7,164 bases of DNA from contig JACOVJ010000032.1 of the NCBI GenBank assembly GCA_016177385.1, forward strand, positions 1 to 7,164, in the 5' to 3' direction. This document shows positions 1-4,643 of the stretch, piece after piece. Position 1 is the stretch's first letter, and each line of letters opens with the position of its first letter. The notes beneath the pieces were generated by a model. That model was not told the origin of the DNA, did not search any database, and saw nothing but the letters and a program-made list of their open reading frames with translations. A program made the position numbers and the translations under genes. This DNA comes from Candidatus Niyogiibacteriota bacterium (GTDB taxonomy: Bacteria; Patescibacteriota; Minisyncoccia; HO2-45-28).

Positions 1-269
1 TTGGAATGATCGGTCGAATATTCGAGCAGGATCTCGTTTTCCGCGATCCCAATGACGGTTGCCGTGTTGCGATACCCCGGATTCATTTCACAGCGCTCGC
101 CATAATCGAATGAGATCGTTCCATTCGATACGGACATCTGGTTATTGACGTCGCCCTCCGCAACGCCGACGAGCTCGATCATCTCGCCTTTTTCGATCGG
201 GCGCTCGACGGACCACAGCGCCGAACAGCCGGATAAAAGAAAAATTACGACGAGCGCGTGGATTCGCAT
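1..269 (-). CDS. Small putative lipoprotein, C-terminus beyond the left edge
   Basis: The frame read from ATG at 269-267 stays open for 89 codons to the window edge, so the gene is truncated at its 3' end. The protein starts MRIHALVVIFLLSGCSALWS: one basic residue, a short hydrophobic stretch (residues 5-12) and a lipobox L12-S13-G14-C15. This fits a signal peptidase II substrate lipidated on Cys15 and anchored at the outer face of the cytoplasmic membrane. The mature part seen so far (about 74 residues) is hydrophilic with a beta-strand-like pattern and one more Cys (in GERCEMN); I recognise no family. The start is supported by a Shine-Dalgarno GGAG at 277-280, 7 nt before the ATG. An extended -10 promoter lies between this gene and the tRNA gene upstream. 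The lipobox call is direct observation; the function is unknown. Confidence 0.72.
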   Translation of the reverse strand, partial: MRIHALVVIFLLSGCSALWSVERPIEKGEMIELVGVAEGDVNNQMSVSNGTISFDYGERCEMNPGYRNTATVIGIAENEILLEYSTDHS

Positions 270-298
270 CGCGTATCTCCGAGAAGAAATCCGTTTCT

Positions 299-327
299 AT
301 TATATCAGCGCCCCTGCTCCGAGTCGA
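299..327 (-). promoter_or_regulatory. Promoter of the lipoprotein gene, -35 inside the tRNA gene
   Basis: On the minus strand a perfect TATAAT (304-299) is preceded by TGA (307-305), giving an extended -10. At 17-bp spacing the -35 position is TCGACT (327-322), a 4/6 match to TTGACA, and lies in the T-arm of the tRNA-Arg gene. Predicted transcription start is near 292, giving a leader of about 23 nt that contains the GGAG ribosome site. The gene could also receive read-through from the tRNA promoter. Confidence 0.6.
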
Positions 328-381
328 ACGGAGATCAATTCCTTAGGACGGAATCGTTCTGATCCATTGAACTACAGGGGC
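309..381 (-). tRNA. tRNA-Arg (anticodon CCU)
   Basis: The minus strand from 381 to 309 folds as a complete 73-nt cloverleaf. The acceptor stem GCCCCTG pairs perfectly with CAGGGGC, with discriminator G. The D stem is GTTC/GAAC with a 9-nt loop, and the anticodon stem ATTCC/GGAAT encloses loop GTCCTAA. The T stem CTCCG/CGGAG encloses TTCGACT. The anticodon CCT (complement of 345-347) reads AGG, so this is the arginine isoacceptor for AGG codons. CCA is not encoded: the next three minus-strand bases are CTG, so CCA must be added by nucleotidyltransferase. The gene is divergent from the HtrA gene, with 36 bp between them. Confidence 0.97.
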
Positions 382-409
382 TTCATATCTTATGCTGGTA
401 CTATATAAT
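382..409 (+). promoter_or_regulatory. Promoter of the HtrA-like gene, probably giving a leaderless mRNA
   Basis: A perfect TATAAT occupies 404-409. A weak -35, TTCATA (382-387, 4/6 match), lies 16 bp upstream. The start codon begins only 8 nt after the -10 box, at about the expected transcription start, and no Shine-Dalgarno sequence is present. An in-frame TAA at 406-408 rules out an upstream translational start. Together these point to a leaderless transcript. Confidence 0.6.
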
Positions 410-432
410 ACATATCTATGGCGGACTATCAA
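406..432 (-). promoter_or_regulatory. Possible divergent promoter for tRNA-Arg
   Basis: On the minus strand TATTAT (411-406) ends 24 nt before the mature tRNA 5' end, a normal precursor leader. TTGATA (432-427), a 5/6 match to TTGACA, lies upstream with a short 15-bp spacer and falls inside the first codons of the HtrA gene. A second candidate, TAAGAT, lies nearer the tRNA. The AT-rich core overlaps the TATAAT used in the other direction, so the two promoters may compete. Confidence 0.3.
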
Positions 433-1518
433 CAACAAATCAAAAAGGCGGTGAAGGCGGCCTTGCCGGCGGTGGTGAGCATTGCGGTAGCCAAAGATAT
501 GGAGGAGATCGCGGCGCACTTGCCGCACGAGTTTTATCATCTGCGTCCCGAAGAGCAGGCGATCGTACGCGAGCGTCTGCGCGCAGCACCCCGCGACGAA
601 GCAGGCAGAGTGAAAGTCGGCGGCGGTTCCGGATTCATCGTGGATAGCGCGGGCATTATTTTGACGAATAAACATGTCATCGCAGACCGGCAGTCGGTGT
701 ATACGGTCATCACCGAGGACGGCAAGCGGCACGAAACAAAAGTGCTTGCAGTGGATCCCATCAGCGATGTTGCGATTTTGAAGATCGATGCGAAAAAGTT
801 GCCGGCGATAAAATTGGGAACCGCGCGGGGAATCGAATTGGGCGAAACCGTGGTCGCGATCGGCAACGCACTCGGTGAATTTCAGAATACGATATCGGTG
901 GGCGTGGTATCCGGACTTTCGCGGCTCATCACTGCGATGACCGACATGACCGGTCGCGGGGAGCGCTTGCGCGGGCTTATCCAGACCGACGCCGCCATCA
1001 ATCCGGGTAATTCCGGCGGACCGCTCGTGAACCTCGACGGCGAAGCCATTGCCATCAATACGGCCGTGGTGTTCGGTGCGCAGAATATCGGATTTGCGAT
1101 CCCCATCGATCGCGCGACCAAGGACCTTGAGGAGATCAAAAAATACGGACGCATCCGCCGGCCGTTCCTTGGCATCCGGTATATGCTCTTGAGTCCGGCG
1201 GTCAAAGAGCGGTTCAACGTGCCGCTCGATTATGGCGCGCTCATCATCAACGAAGGAGCGCCGTTCGATGCGGCGGTGATCCCGGGAAGCGCGGCGGAAA
1301 AGGCGGGACTTCAGGAATACGATGTTTTATTGTCCTGCGACAGCAAAAAGATCACCGAGCAGGAAACGCTTGAGGACATGATCGCGACCAAAGAGATCGG
1401 CCAGACCCTCGAATTCGAGGTGATGCGATTCGGAGAAAAAATGCAAAAATCCGTCATGCTTGAGGATTTCAACTTCCTCGACTCAGCCGATAAGCATGCG
1501 CACGACGTAACCCGTTAG
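418..1518 (+). CDS. htrA: HtrA/DegP-like serine protease with one PDZ domain, no membrane anchor
   Basis: A 366-residue trypsin-like (S1C) protease. The catalytic triad is readable: His86 in TNKHVI, Asp117 in ISDVAI and Ser199 in NPGNSGGP. The protease domain covers about residues 12-240 and a single PDZ domain about 248-345, including RPFLGIRY and GSAAEKAGLQEYDVLL. A long charged insert (about 27-66) separates the first strand from GGGSGFIVD. HtrA proteins degrade or refold damaged proteins, usually outside the cytoplasm. This one begins directly with MADYQQQIKKAVKAALPAVV, with no signal peptide or transmembrane helix, and an in-frame stop at 406-408 excludes an N-terminal extension. It may act in the cytoplasm or leave by an unrecognised route. 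The last 36 bp overlap the end of the opposing transporter gene. Family assignment is firm; location and substrates are unknown. Confidence 0.95.
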   Translation: MADYQQQIKKAVKAALPAVVSIAVAKDMEEIAAHLPHEFYHLRPEEQAIVRERLRAAPRDEAGRVKVGGGSGFIVDSAGIILTNKHVIADRQSVYTVITEDGKRHETKVLAVDPISDVAILKIDAKKLPAIKLGTARGIELGETVVAIGNALGEFQNTISVGVVSGLSRLITAMTDMTGRGERLRGLIQTDAAINPGNSGGPLVNLDGEAIAINTAVVFGAQNIGFAIPIDRATKDLEEIKKYGRIRRPFLGIRYMLLSPAVKERFNVPLDYGALIINEGAPFDAAVIPGSAAEKAGLQEYDVLLSCDSKKITEQETLEDMIATKEIGQTLEFEVMRFGEKMQKSVMLEDFNFLDSADKHAHDVTR

Positions 1519-2019
1519 ATACGCGATTCCGGACGCGATCCCACCGACCGCAAGCATTTCAAGTCCCGACCAGACCCATGAACGGGCGGTGAAAAATGTC
1601 CGGAGCGCGCCGACAATAAAAAAACTGATGCCCGCCGTGATGGCGGACCATTGGAACGCATTACCATCCGCGCCCATCCCGAGGTAGGGTAGAATAGGAA
1701 GGAATCCGGCGCCTACGAACGCAATGAAAGTTGCGACGGCGCTTTTTGTCGGTTGCGGATTTTCCGCTTCCCAGTGCGAAGTCTTTTCTTTGCGGTAAAA
1801 ATCGCGTTCGGAGCGATATGCCAAGAAACTCGAAGCCGCCATAGAAAAGCCGTCGCCGAAAAGATTCGCGAGGCCCAGAAGAATGACGACGACGGGCGAA
1901 AGGGACGCGCCGGCAACGCCGGCGACAACGGCGAATGTGGTGACGATGCCGTCATTGGCGCCGTAGACGACATCCTTTAAATATTTTCCGGTTTTTGAGT
2001 GGATGCGTCCGTTGGGCAC
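1483..2019 (-). CDS. VIT1/CCC1-family metal (iron/manganese) transporter
   Basis: A 178-residue membrane protein with about five hydrophobic helices (roughly 24-40, 43-66, 93-114, 124-143 and 150-175). The N-terminal block YLKDVVYGANDGIVTTFAVV followed by VAGASLS is the signature of the VIT1/CCC1 family, which moves Fe2+ or Mn2+ across membranes. The second helix (LANLFGDGFSMAASSFLAYR) and the charged loop RSERDFYRKEKTSHWEAENP also fit. The loop between helices 2 and 3 is short, so no ferritin-like domain is present. Where I recall many relatives having Gly-Glu-Tyr late in helix 2, this protein has Ser-Ser-Phe; an alignment should confirm that. The start is GTG at 2019-2017, immediately after palindromic element copy 1; AAGGA in that element lies 8 nt upstream and could be the ribosome site. 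A first ATG-initiated form would lose the conserved N-terminal block. The gene ends inside the htrA 3' end. Confidence 0.88.
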   Translation of the reverse strand: MPNGRIHSKTGKYLKDVVYGANDGIVTTFAVVAGVAGASLSPVVVILLGLANLFGDGFSMAASSFLAYRSERDFYRKEKTSHWEAENPQPTKSAVATFIAFVGAGFLPILPYLGMGADGNAFQWSAITAGISFFIVGALRTFFTARSWVWSGLEMLAVGGIASGIAYLTGYVVRMLIG

Positions 2020-2056
2020 AAGGGGAGTCCTTAGGAATCAGAAAAGGACTCCCCTT
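2020..2056 (-). repeat. Palindromic 37-bp element, copy 1 (5' of the transporter gene)
   Basis: On the minus strand it reads AAGGGGAGTCCTT, loop TTCTGATTCCT, AAGGACTCCCCTT: a 13-bp perfect stem with an 11-nt loop. It differs from copy 3 by one loop base only. The 3' arm ends directly at the GTG start codon of the transporter gene and contains AAGGA at Shine-Dalgarno distance, so hairpin formation would hide the ribosome site. No T-tract follows on either strand, so it is not an ordinary terminator here. Confidence 0.92.
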
Positions 2057-2065
2057 ATCGTATCA
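2057..2065 (-). promoter_or_regulatory. Extended -10 promoter of the transporter gene
   Basis: On the minus strand TGA-TACGAT (2065-2057) lies right after the T-tract of the upstream terminator and right before the palindromic element. No good -35 is visible at 16-18 bp; GTGACG is present at 19 bp. Predicted transcription start is near 2050, so the mRNA would begin inside the first arm of the hairpin. Confidence 0.55.
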
Positions 2066-2106
2066 CAAAAGAAAAATCGTCCGTCACCTCTGGAGGTGAC
2101 GGACGA
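2066..2106 (-). terminator. Intrinsic terminator of the synthetase-like gene
   Basis: A perfect inverted repeat CGTCCGTCACCTC (2078-2090) / GAGGTGACGGACG (2093-2105), extended by one T-A pair, is followed on the minus strand by ATTTTTCTTTTG. It begins 6 nt after the TAA stop of the class II synthetase-like gene. A strong stem plus T-rich tail is the standard intrinsic terminator layout. Confidence 0.92.
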
Positions 2107-2112
2107 CCGATT

Positions 2113-2985
2113 TTACGTAAAAAGTGTTCCTTGCAGTTTCAGGGCGCGGATCATGCGGGTCATGCCGATGCCGCCGCCGCAGCGCGTGATCATCGGGAGG
2201 GCCAGGAATCCTTCGAGCGCTTGTTCCACGCGGGGTTTGCCGAGTCGGAGGAACAAGTTGGCGGCATAGTCGCCGTTCGTGATGGTGTGGAAACGGTGGC
2301 GCATATCGGCGGGATCGCAGCTTCGCTCGGCTGAACCGATGGTTTCGATGCCGTACAGGAGCACGTCGACTTTTCTCGCATAATTACCGGTCCGCTTCAT
2401 GTTCCAGAACGGTGATGTGTGTTCGGGGAAGTGCCGGAGAAAAACGACCGGCCCGTATTTTTCGCACAAAAGCCGTTCTTGTTCGGCTTCGATCTCCGAA
2501 ACACCGAACATGCCTGCCGCGACATCGTATTCGATGACGGGAAAACTTTCCGCAGGACCGAAACCGAGGAATTGGAGGAGTTCCCGTTCCAGCTGGATAA
2601 GGATGTCGAGATCGCCATGGGTCTCGAATTCGACCATTGGAAAAATGAGATTGTGGCGGCCGAGGATGGGGTGCAGTTCTTCGCGATAACTGGTGGTTTT
2701 GCAGAAAAAACCGTTGGTGTTCGGGCGCGTCAGAAGCTCGATCTCGAGCTGCATTTGGCCGGTCTGCGGGAGCGCCCAAATTTGAGCCGCATAGAAGTGG
2801 AGAGCCATGGTCCATGGATTTTCGCACGGCGAGAGTTCGTGCAGGCGATGTTGGACCTCCGCATGTGTAAGCCCGCAACGGTCGCGGAAAAACATGTAGA
2901 GCTTGTGGAATGCCGCATCGTATTCGAACGGGTCAACGGGATCGATGAAGGGATGATGGTTGATCGGCGCCGGTTGCGGATCCAT
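2113..2985 (-). CDS. Class II aminoacyl-tRNA-synthetase-like ligase (Asp/Asn type core, no tRNA-binding domain)
   Basis: A 290-residue protein with the class II synthetase catalytic fold as judged from motifs. A motif 2-like region is CKTTSYREEL followed by RHNLIFPMVEFE (95-121). A middle region resembles Asp/Asn synthetases: GPVVFLRHFPEHTSPFWNMK (178-197), then VDVLLYGIETIGSAERS (206-222). Motif 3 is CGGGIGMTRMIRAL with Arg277 as the ATP-binding arginine. Asp/Asn-tRNA synthetases need an N-terminal OB-fold anticodon domain; here the first 90 residues look like a short helical lead-in, so tRNA charging is doubtful. Relatives that kept only the core include archaeal asparagine synthetase derived from AsnRS and the EF-P lysylating enzyme EpmA. 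Aspartate-ammonia ligase activity is my preferred guess. ATG at 2985 was chosen because GAGG (2993-2996) sits 7 nt upstream; a longer reading would run into the preceding terminator. It has its own promoter and terminator. Confidence 0.8.
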   Translation of the reverse strand: MDPQPAPINHHPFIDPVDPFEYDAAFHKLYMFFRDRCGLTHAEVQHRLHELSPCENPWTMALHFYAAQIWALPQTGQMQLEIELLTRPNTNGFFCKTTSYREELHPILGRHNLIFPMVEFETHGDLDILIQLERELLQFLGFGPAESFPVIEYDVAAGMFGVSEIEAEQERLLCEKYGPVVFLRHFPEHTSPFWNMKRTGNYARKVDVLLYGIETIGSAERSCDPADMRHRFHTITNGDYAANLFLRLGKPRVEQALEGFLALPMITRCGGGIGMTRMIRALKLQGTLFT

Positions 2986-2992
2986 GCGGTTT

Positions 2993-2996
2993 CCTC
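2993..2996 (-). promoter_or_regulatory. Ribosome binding site deciding the synthetase-like start
   Basis: GAGG, 7 nt before the ATG at 2985. The same frame stays open upstream to another ATG at 3078, but that region holds the terminator of the preceding gene and the promoter of this one, so 2985 is preferred. Confidence 0.75.
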
Positions 2997-3026
2997 GCGG
3001 ATTGGAAAGGTTCGAACTCCCGAAAT

Positions 3027-3055
3027 AGCGTATCAAAAAGCGACCACGCGCGCAA
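3027..3055 (-). promoter_or_regulatory. Promoter of the synthetase-like gene
   Basis: On the minus strand the extended -10 TGA-TACGCT (3035-3027) has TTGCGC (3055-3050, 3/6 match including TTG) 17 bp upstream. It starts within the T-rich tail of the aminotransferase terminator and leaves a leader of roughly 35 nt that carries the ribosome site. Confidence 0.6.
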
Positions 3056-3088
3056 GAAAAATCCCCGCGCCTATGCATAGACGCGGGG
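3056..3088 (-). terminator. Intrinsic terminator of the aminotransferase gene
   Basis: On the minus strand CCCCGCG-T-CTATGCATAG-G-CGCGGGG (3088-3063) forms a long stem with one T-G wobble and a TGCA tip, followed by ATTTTT. It begins 10 nt after the TAA stop of the aminotransferase gene. Confidence 0.92.
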
Positions 3089-3098
3089 GCTGTCGGGC

Positions 3099-4502
3099 TT
3101 AGCCCTTCCAGATCGGGAGATTTTCGAAACGGTGGAGCCCCTCATCGACCTTGGTGTTATCGGCGATGACGGGCGGCATGAGGCGGATGCCGGAGCGACC
3201 GGAGCCGATCAGGAGCACCCCCTCGCGCTGGTTTTCCGCACAAGCGATGATCGCATCGCGCGCGCCGGAATCGAAATCAAAATACCCGCGGATGTCTTTT
3301 TTCAGGACATCGACGCCGAGCATCCAGCCCATGCCGCGAAGATTGGCCAAGCGCATGGTTTTGCATTTGGCATTGATCGCGTGAACCGCATGGTCGAGCC
3401 GCACGCGCAGGTGTTCGATCGCGGAATGCGGAGCTTCTTTCGCAACAGAGCGGAGGCGTTCCTCGACCATGTCCAAGGTTTTCATGGCGGCGGCGATAGC
3501 CAGCGTGTTACCGCCAAAGGTATTGGAATGGCGGCCGAGTTCCTTGAAATTGAGCCGCGCGTCGAAAATGGTGGCGCCGTAAATGTGGAGTCCGGCGCAG
3601 ATGCCTTTGGCGATCGTGACGATGTCGGGAACGATGTCAGGCATGAATTGATAGTGATCGCAGGCAAACATTTTGCCGGTGCGGCCAATTCCGGTCTGGA
3701 CCTCGTCCACCACGAGCAGGATGTCGTTCTCTTTGCAAAAAGCGAAAAGCGGATACAAATACTCGGGGTCTGCGGGATAGATGCCGCCCTCGCCTTGCAC
3801 AAGTTCGATGACCAAGGCGTTCACTTCTTTGCGGATCGGGAAAACGACCTCCTCGACATGCCGCATGTAATGTACCGACGATTCCCATTTTCCGGCGGGC
3901 GAGAATTCGCCGTCCCGTCCGATATTTTCTTGATGCGGAAAGGGAATGTGGGTGACCGGAAATGCGAGCGGAAAATCGCGCGTGCGGACTTCTTTTGCGC
4001 CCATCAGGGGCAGGGCATAGCCGTTGCGACCATGAAAGCCGTTCCAACAGGCAAGCAAATGGAGCCGGTCAGGGCGCGTATCGTACGCAAGCTTGATAGC
4101 AGTTTCAATGGCGCAGGCACCCGACGTCACGTCCATGACTTTTTTTTCGTGATTTCCGGGGGTGAGTTTTACGAGCCGTTCGCGAAGTTCGGTCGCCCAG
4201 ATGTTCCGGTAGTCGTGGTTCATGACATGGGCGAGTCCGGTCTTTTTGAAATGCTCGACCATCGCGTCCAAGATCGGATATACGGCGCTGCCGTAGCCGA
4301 GATTGCAGACGCCGACGAACGACGTGAAATCGATATACGAATTGCCGCGGATGTCGTGAAGTTCGACGCCCTCTCCGCGTGCCGGTATGAAGGACGAATG
4401 AATCGTGGTCGTGGCTGTTACGCGGTCGTGGCGCCGGATCCACTCTTTGGCGTAGCGGTCCAGATCTTCAATGACGACGGCTGGCTTCGCAAGGAGGACC
4501 AT
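3099..4502 (-). CDS. Class III PLP-dependent aminotransferase or amino-acid racemase
   Basis: A 467-residue protein of the GABA/acetylornithine aminotransferase family (fold type I, cytosolic). PLP sites are readable: SGA (127-129) for the phosphate, aromatic-His FHG (156-158), Glu233 in VIELVQGEGG, Asp266 in LLVVDEVQTGIGRTG for the pyridine nitrogen, and Lys299 in TIAKG as the Schiff-base lysine. NTFGGNTLAIAAA (327-339) is the other conserved phosphate-side block. The C-terminal LLIGSGRSGIRLMPPVIA (430-447) and overall pattern recall archaeal GABA-aminotransferase-like enzymes, some of which are broad amino-acid racemases, so substrate and reaction cannot be fixed from sequence. Two oddities are SGACAIETAIKLA where SGxEA is usual, and a tandem PDIVPDIV before the lysine. 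ATG 4502 is chosen over an upstream ATG at 4571 because AGGAG (4509-4513) lies 6 nt before it and the extension lacks family-like sequence. Length fits the family. Confidence 0.92.
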   Translation of the reverse strand: MVLLAKPAVVIEDLDRYAKEWIRRHDRVTATTTIHSSFIPARGEGVELHDIRGNSYIDFTSFVGVCNLGYGSAVYPILDAMVEHFKKTGLAHVMNHDYRNIWATELRERLVKLTPGNHEKKVMDVTSGACAIETAIKLAYDTRPDRLHLLACWNGFHGRNGYALPLMGAKEVRTRDFPLAFPVTHIPFPHQENIGRDGEFSPAGKWESSVHYMRHVEEVVFPIRKEVNALVIELVQGEGGIYPADPEYLYPLFAFCKENDILLVVDEVQTGIGRTGKMFACDHYQFMPDIVPDIVTIAKGICAGLHIYGATIFDARLNFKELGRHSNTFGGNTLAIAAAMKTLDMVEERLRSVAKEAPHSAIEHLRVRLDHAVHAINAKCKTMRLANLRGMGWMLGVDVLKKDIRGYFDFDSGARDAIIACAENQREGVLLIGSGRSGIRLMPPVIADNTKVDEGLHRFENLPIWKG

Positions 4503-4508
4503 AAAGCA

Positions 4509-4513
4509 CTCCT
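4509..4513 (-). promoter_or_regulatory. Ribosome binding site deciding the aminotransferase start
   Basis: AGGAG, 6 nt before the ATG at 4502. Just upstream TTGATACAGG overlaps it; this resembles the TGATAC -10 motif seen elsewhere in the window, but it lacks the final T and is a poor promoter candidate. Confidence 0.75.
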
Positions 4514-4530
4514 GTATCAAGTGTCTATCT

Positions 4531-4556
4531 GGCCTTACGCTAGGCGAAACAAGGCC
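4531..4556 (-). repeat. Inverted repeat in the aminotransferase leader/promoter region
   Basis: GGCCTT (4531-4536) and AAGGCC (4551-4556) are complementary across 14 nt, which themselves contain CGC/GCG around TAG. It sits 29 bp before the start codon, downstream of the FN3 gene terminator. It could be an operator or a small leader hairpin. No clear promoter was identified here; TTGCTT-17-TAGCGT on the minus strand overlaps it and is weak. Confidence 0.4.
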
Positions 4557-4569
4557 GAAAAGCAAACCC

Positions 4570-4623
4570 AAAAAATAACAAAGGGTAGTCCTTAAGAATC
4601 AGAAAAGGACTACCCTTTGTTAT
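4570..4623 (-). terminator. Intrinsic terminator of the FN3-like gene, built on palindromic element copy 2
   Basis: On the minus strand a perfect stem of about 19 bp (the 13-bp element stem plus flanking ATAACA/TGTTAT) encloses the 11-nt loop and runs into a TTTTTT tract (4575-4570). It begins about 20 nt after the TAA of the FN3-like gene. Stem strength and T-tract make termination likely. Confidence 0.88.
4581..4617 (-). repeat. Palindromic 37-bp element, copy 2 (within the terminator)
   Basis: On the minus strand: AAGGGTAGTCCTT, loop TTCTGATTCTT, AAGGACTACCCTT. Relative to copy 3 it differs at stem position 6 (G to T) and at the paired position in the other arm (C to A), so pairing is kept; the loop is identical to copy 3. 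Flanking AACA/TGTT and one further A-T/T-A step lengthen the stem. Confidence 0.92.
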
Positions 4624-4643
4624 GCGGGCGGCTTAAAAAGCGG

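Noticed and set aside
145..408. An 87-codon plus-strand open frame
   Set aside because: It is antisense to both the lipoprotein gene and the tRNA gene.
343..732. A 129-codon minus-strand open frame
   Set aside because: It runs antisense to the start of the HtrA gene and ends inside the tRNA-Arg gene; no support.
2020..2056. Element copy 1 as the terminator of the synthetase-like gene or of htrA
   Set aside because: The synthetase-like gene already has a strong terminator at 2066-2106, htrA ends about 500 bp away, and no T-tract follows the element on either strand.
2986..3078. N-terminal extension of the synthetase-like protein to ATG 3078
   Set aside because: The added residues are encoded by the preceding terminator and by this gene's own promoter and leader; ATG 2985 has a good ribosome site.
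2419..3102. A 227-codon plus-strand open frame opposite the synthetase-like gene
   Set aside because: It is antisense to the synthetase motifs and crosses a promoter and a terminator; it has no recognisable domain.
4503..4571. N-terminal extension of the aminotransferase to ATG 4571
   Set aside because: The added 23 residues lack family similarity and have no ribosome site; ATG 4502 has AGGAG 6 nt upstream.
3132..4595. A 487-codon plus-strand open frame opposite the aminotransferase
   Set aside because: It is antisense to a gene with clear class III aminotransferase motifs and a ribosome site, its translation shows no family motif, and it runs across the upstream terminator. Long antisense frames are common in GC-rich genes.
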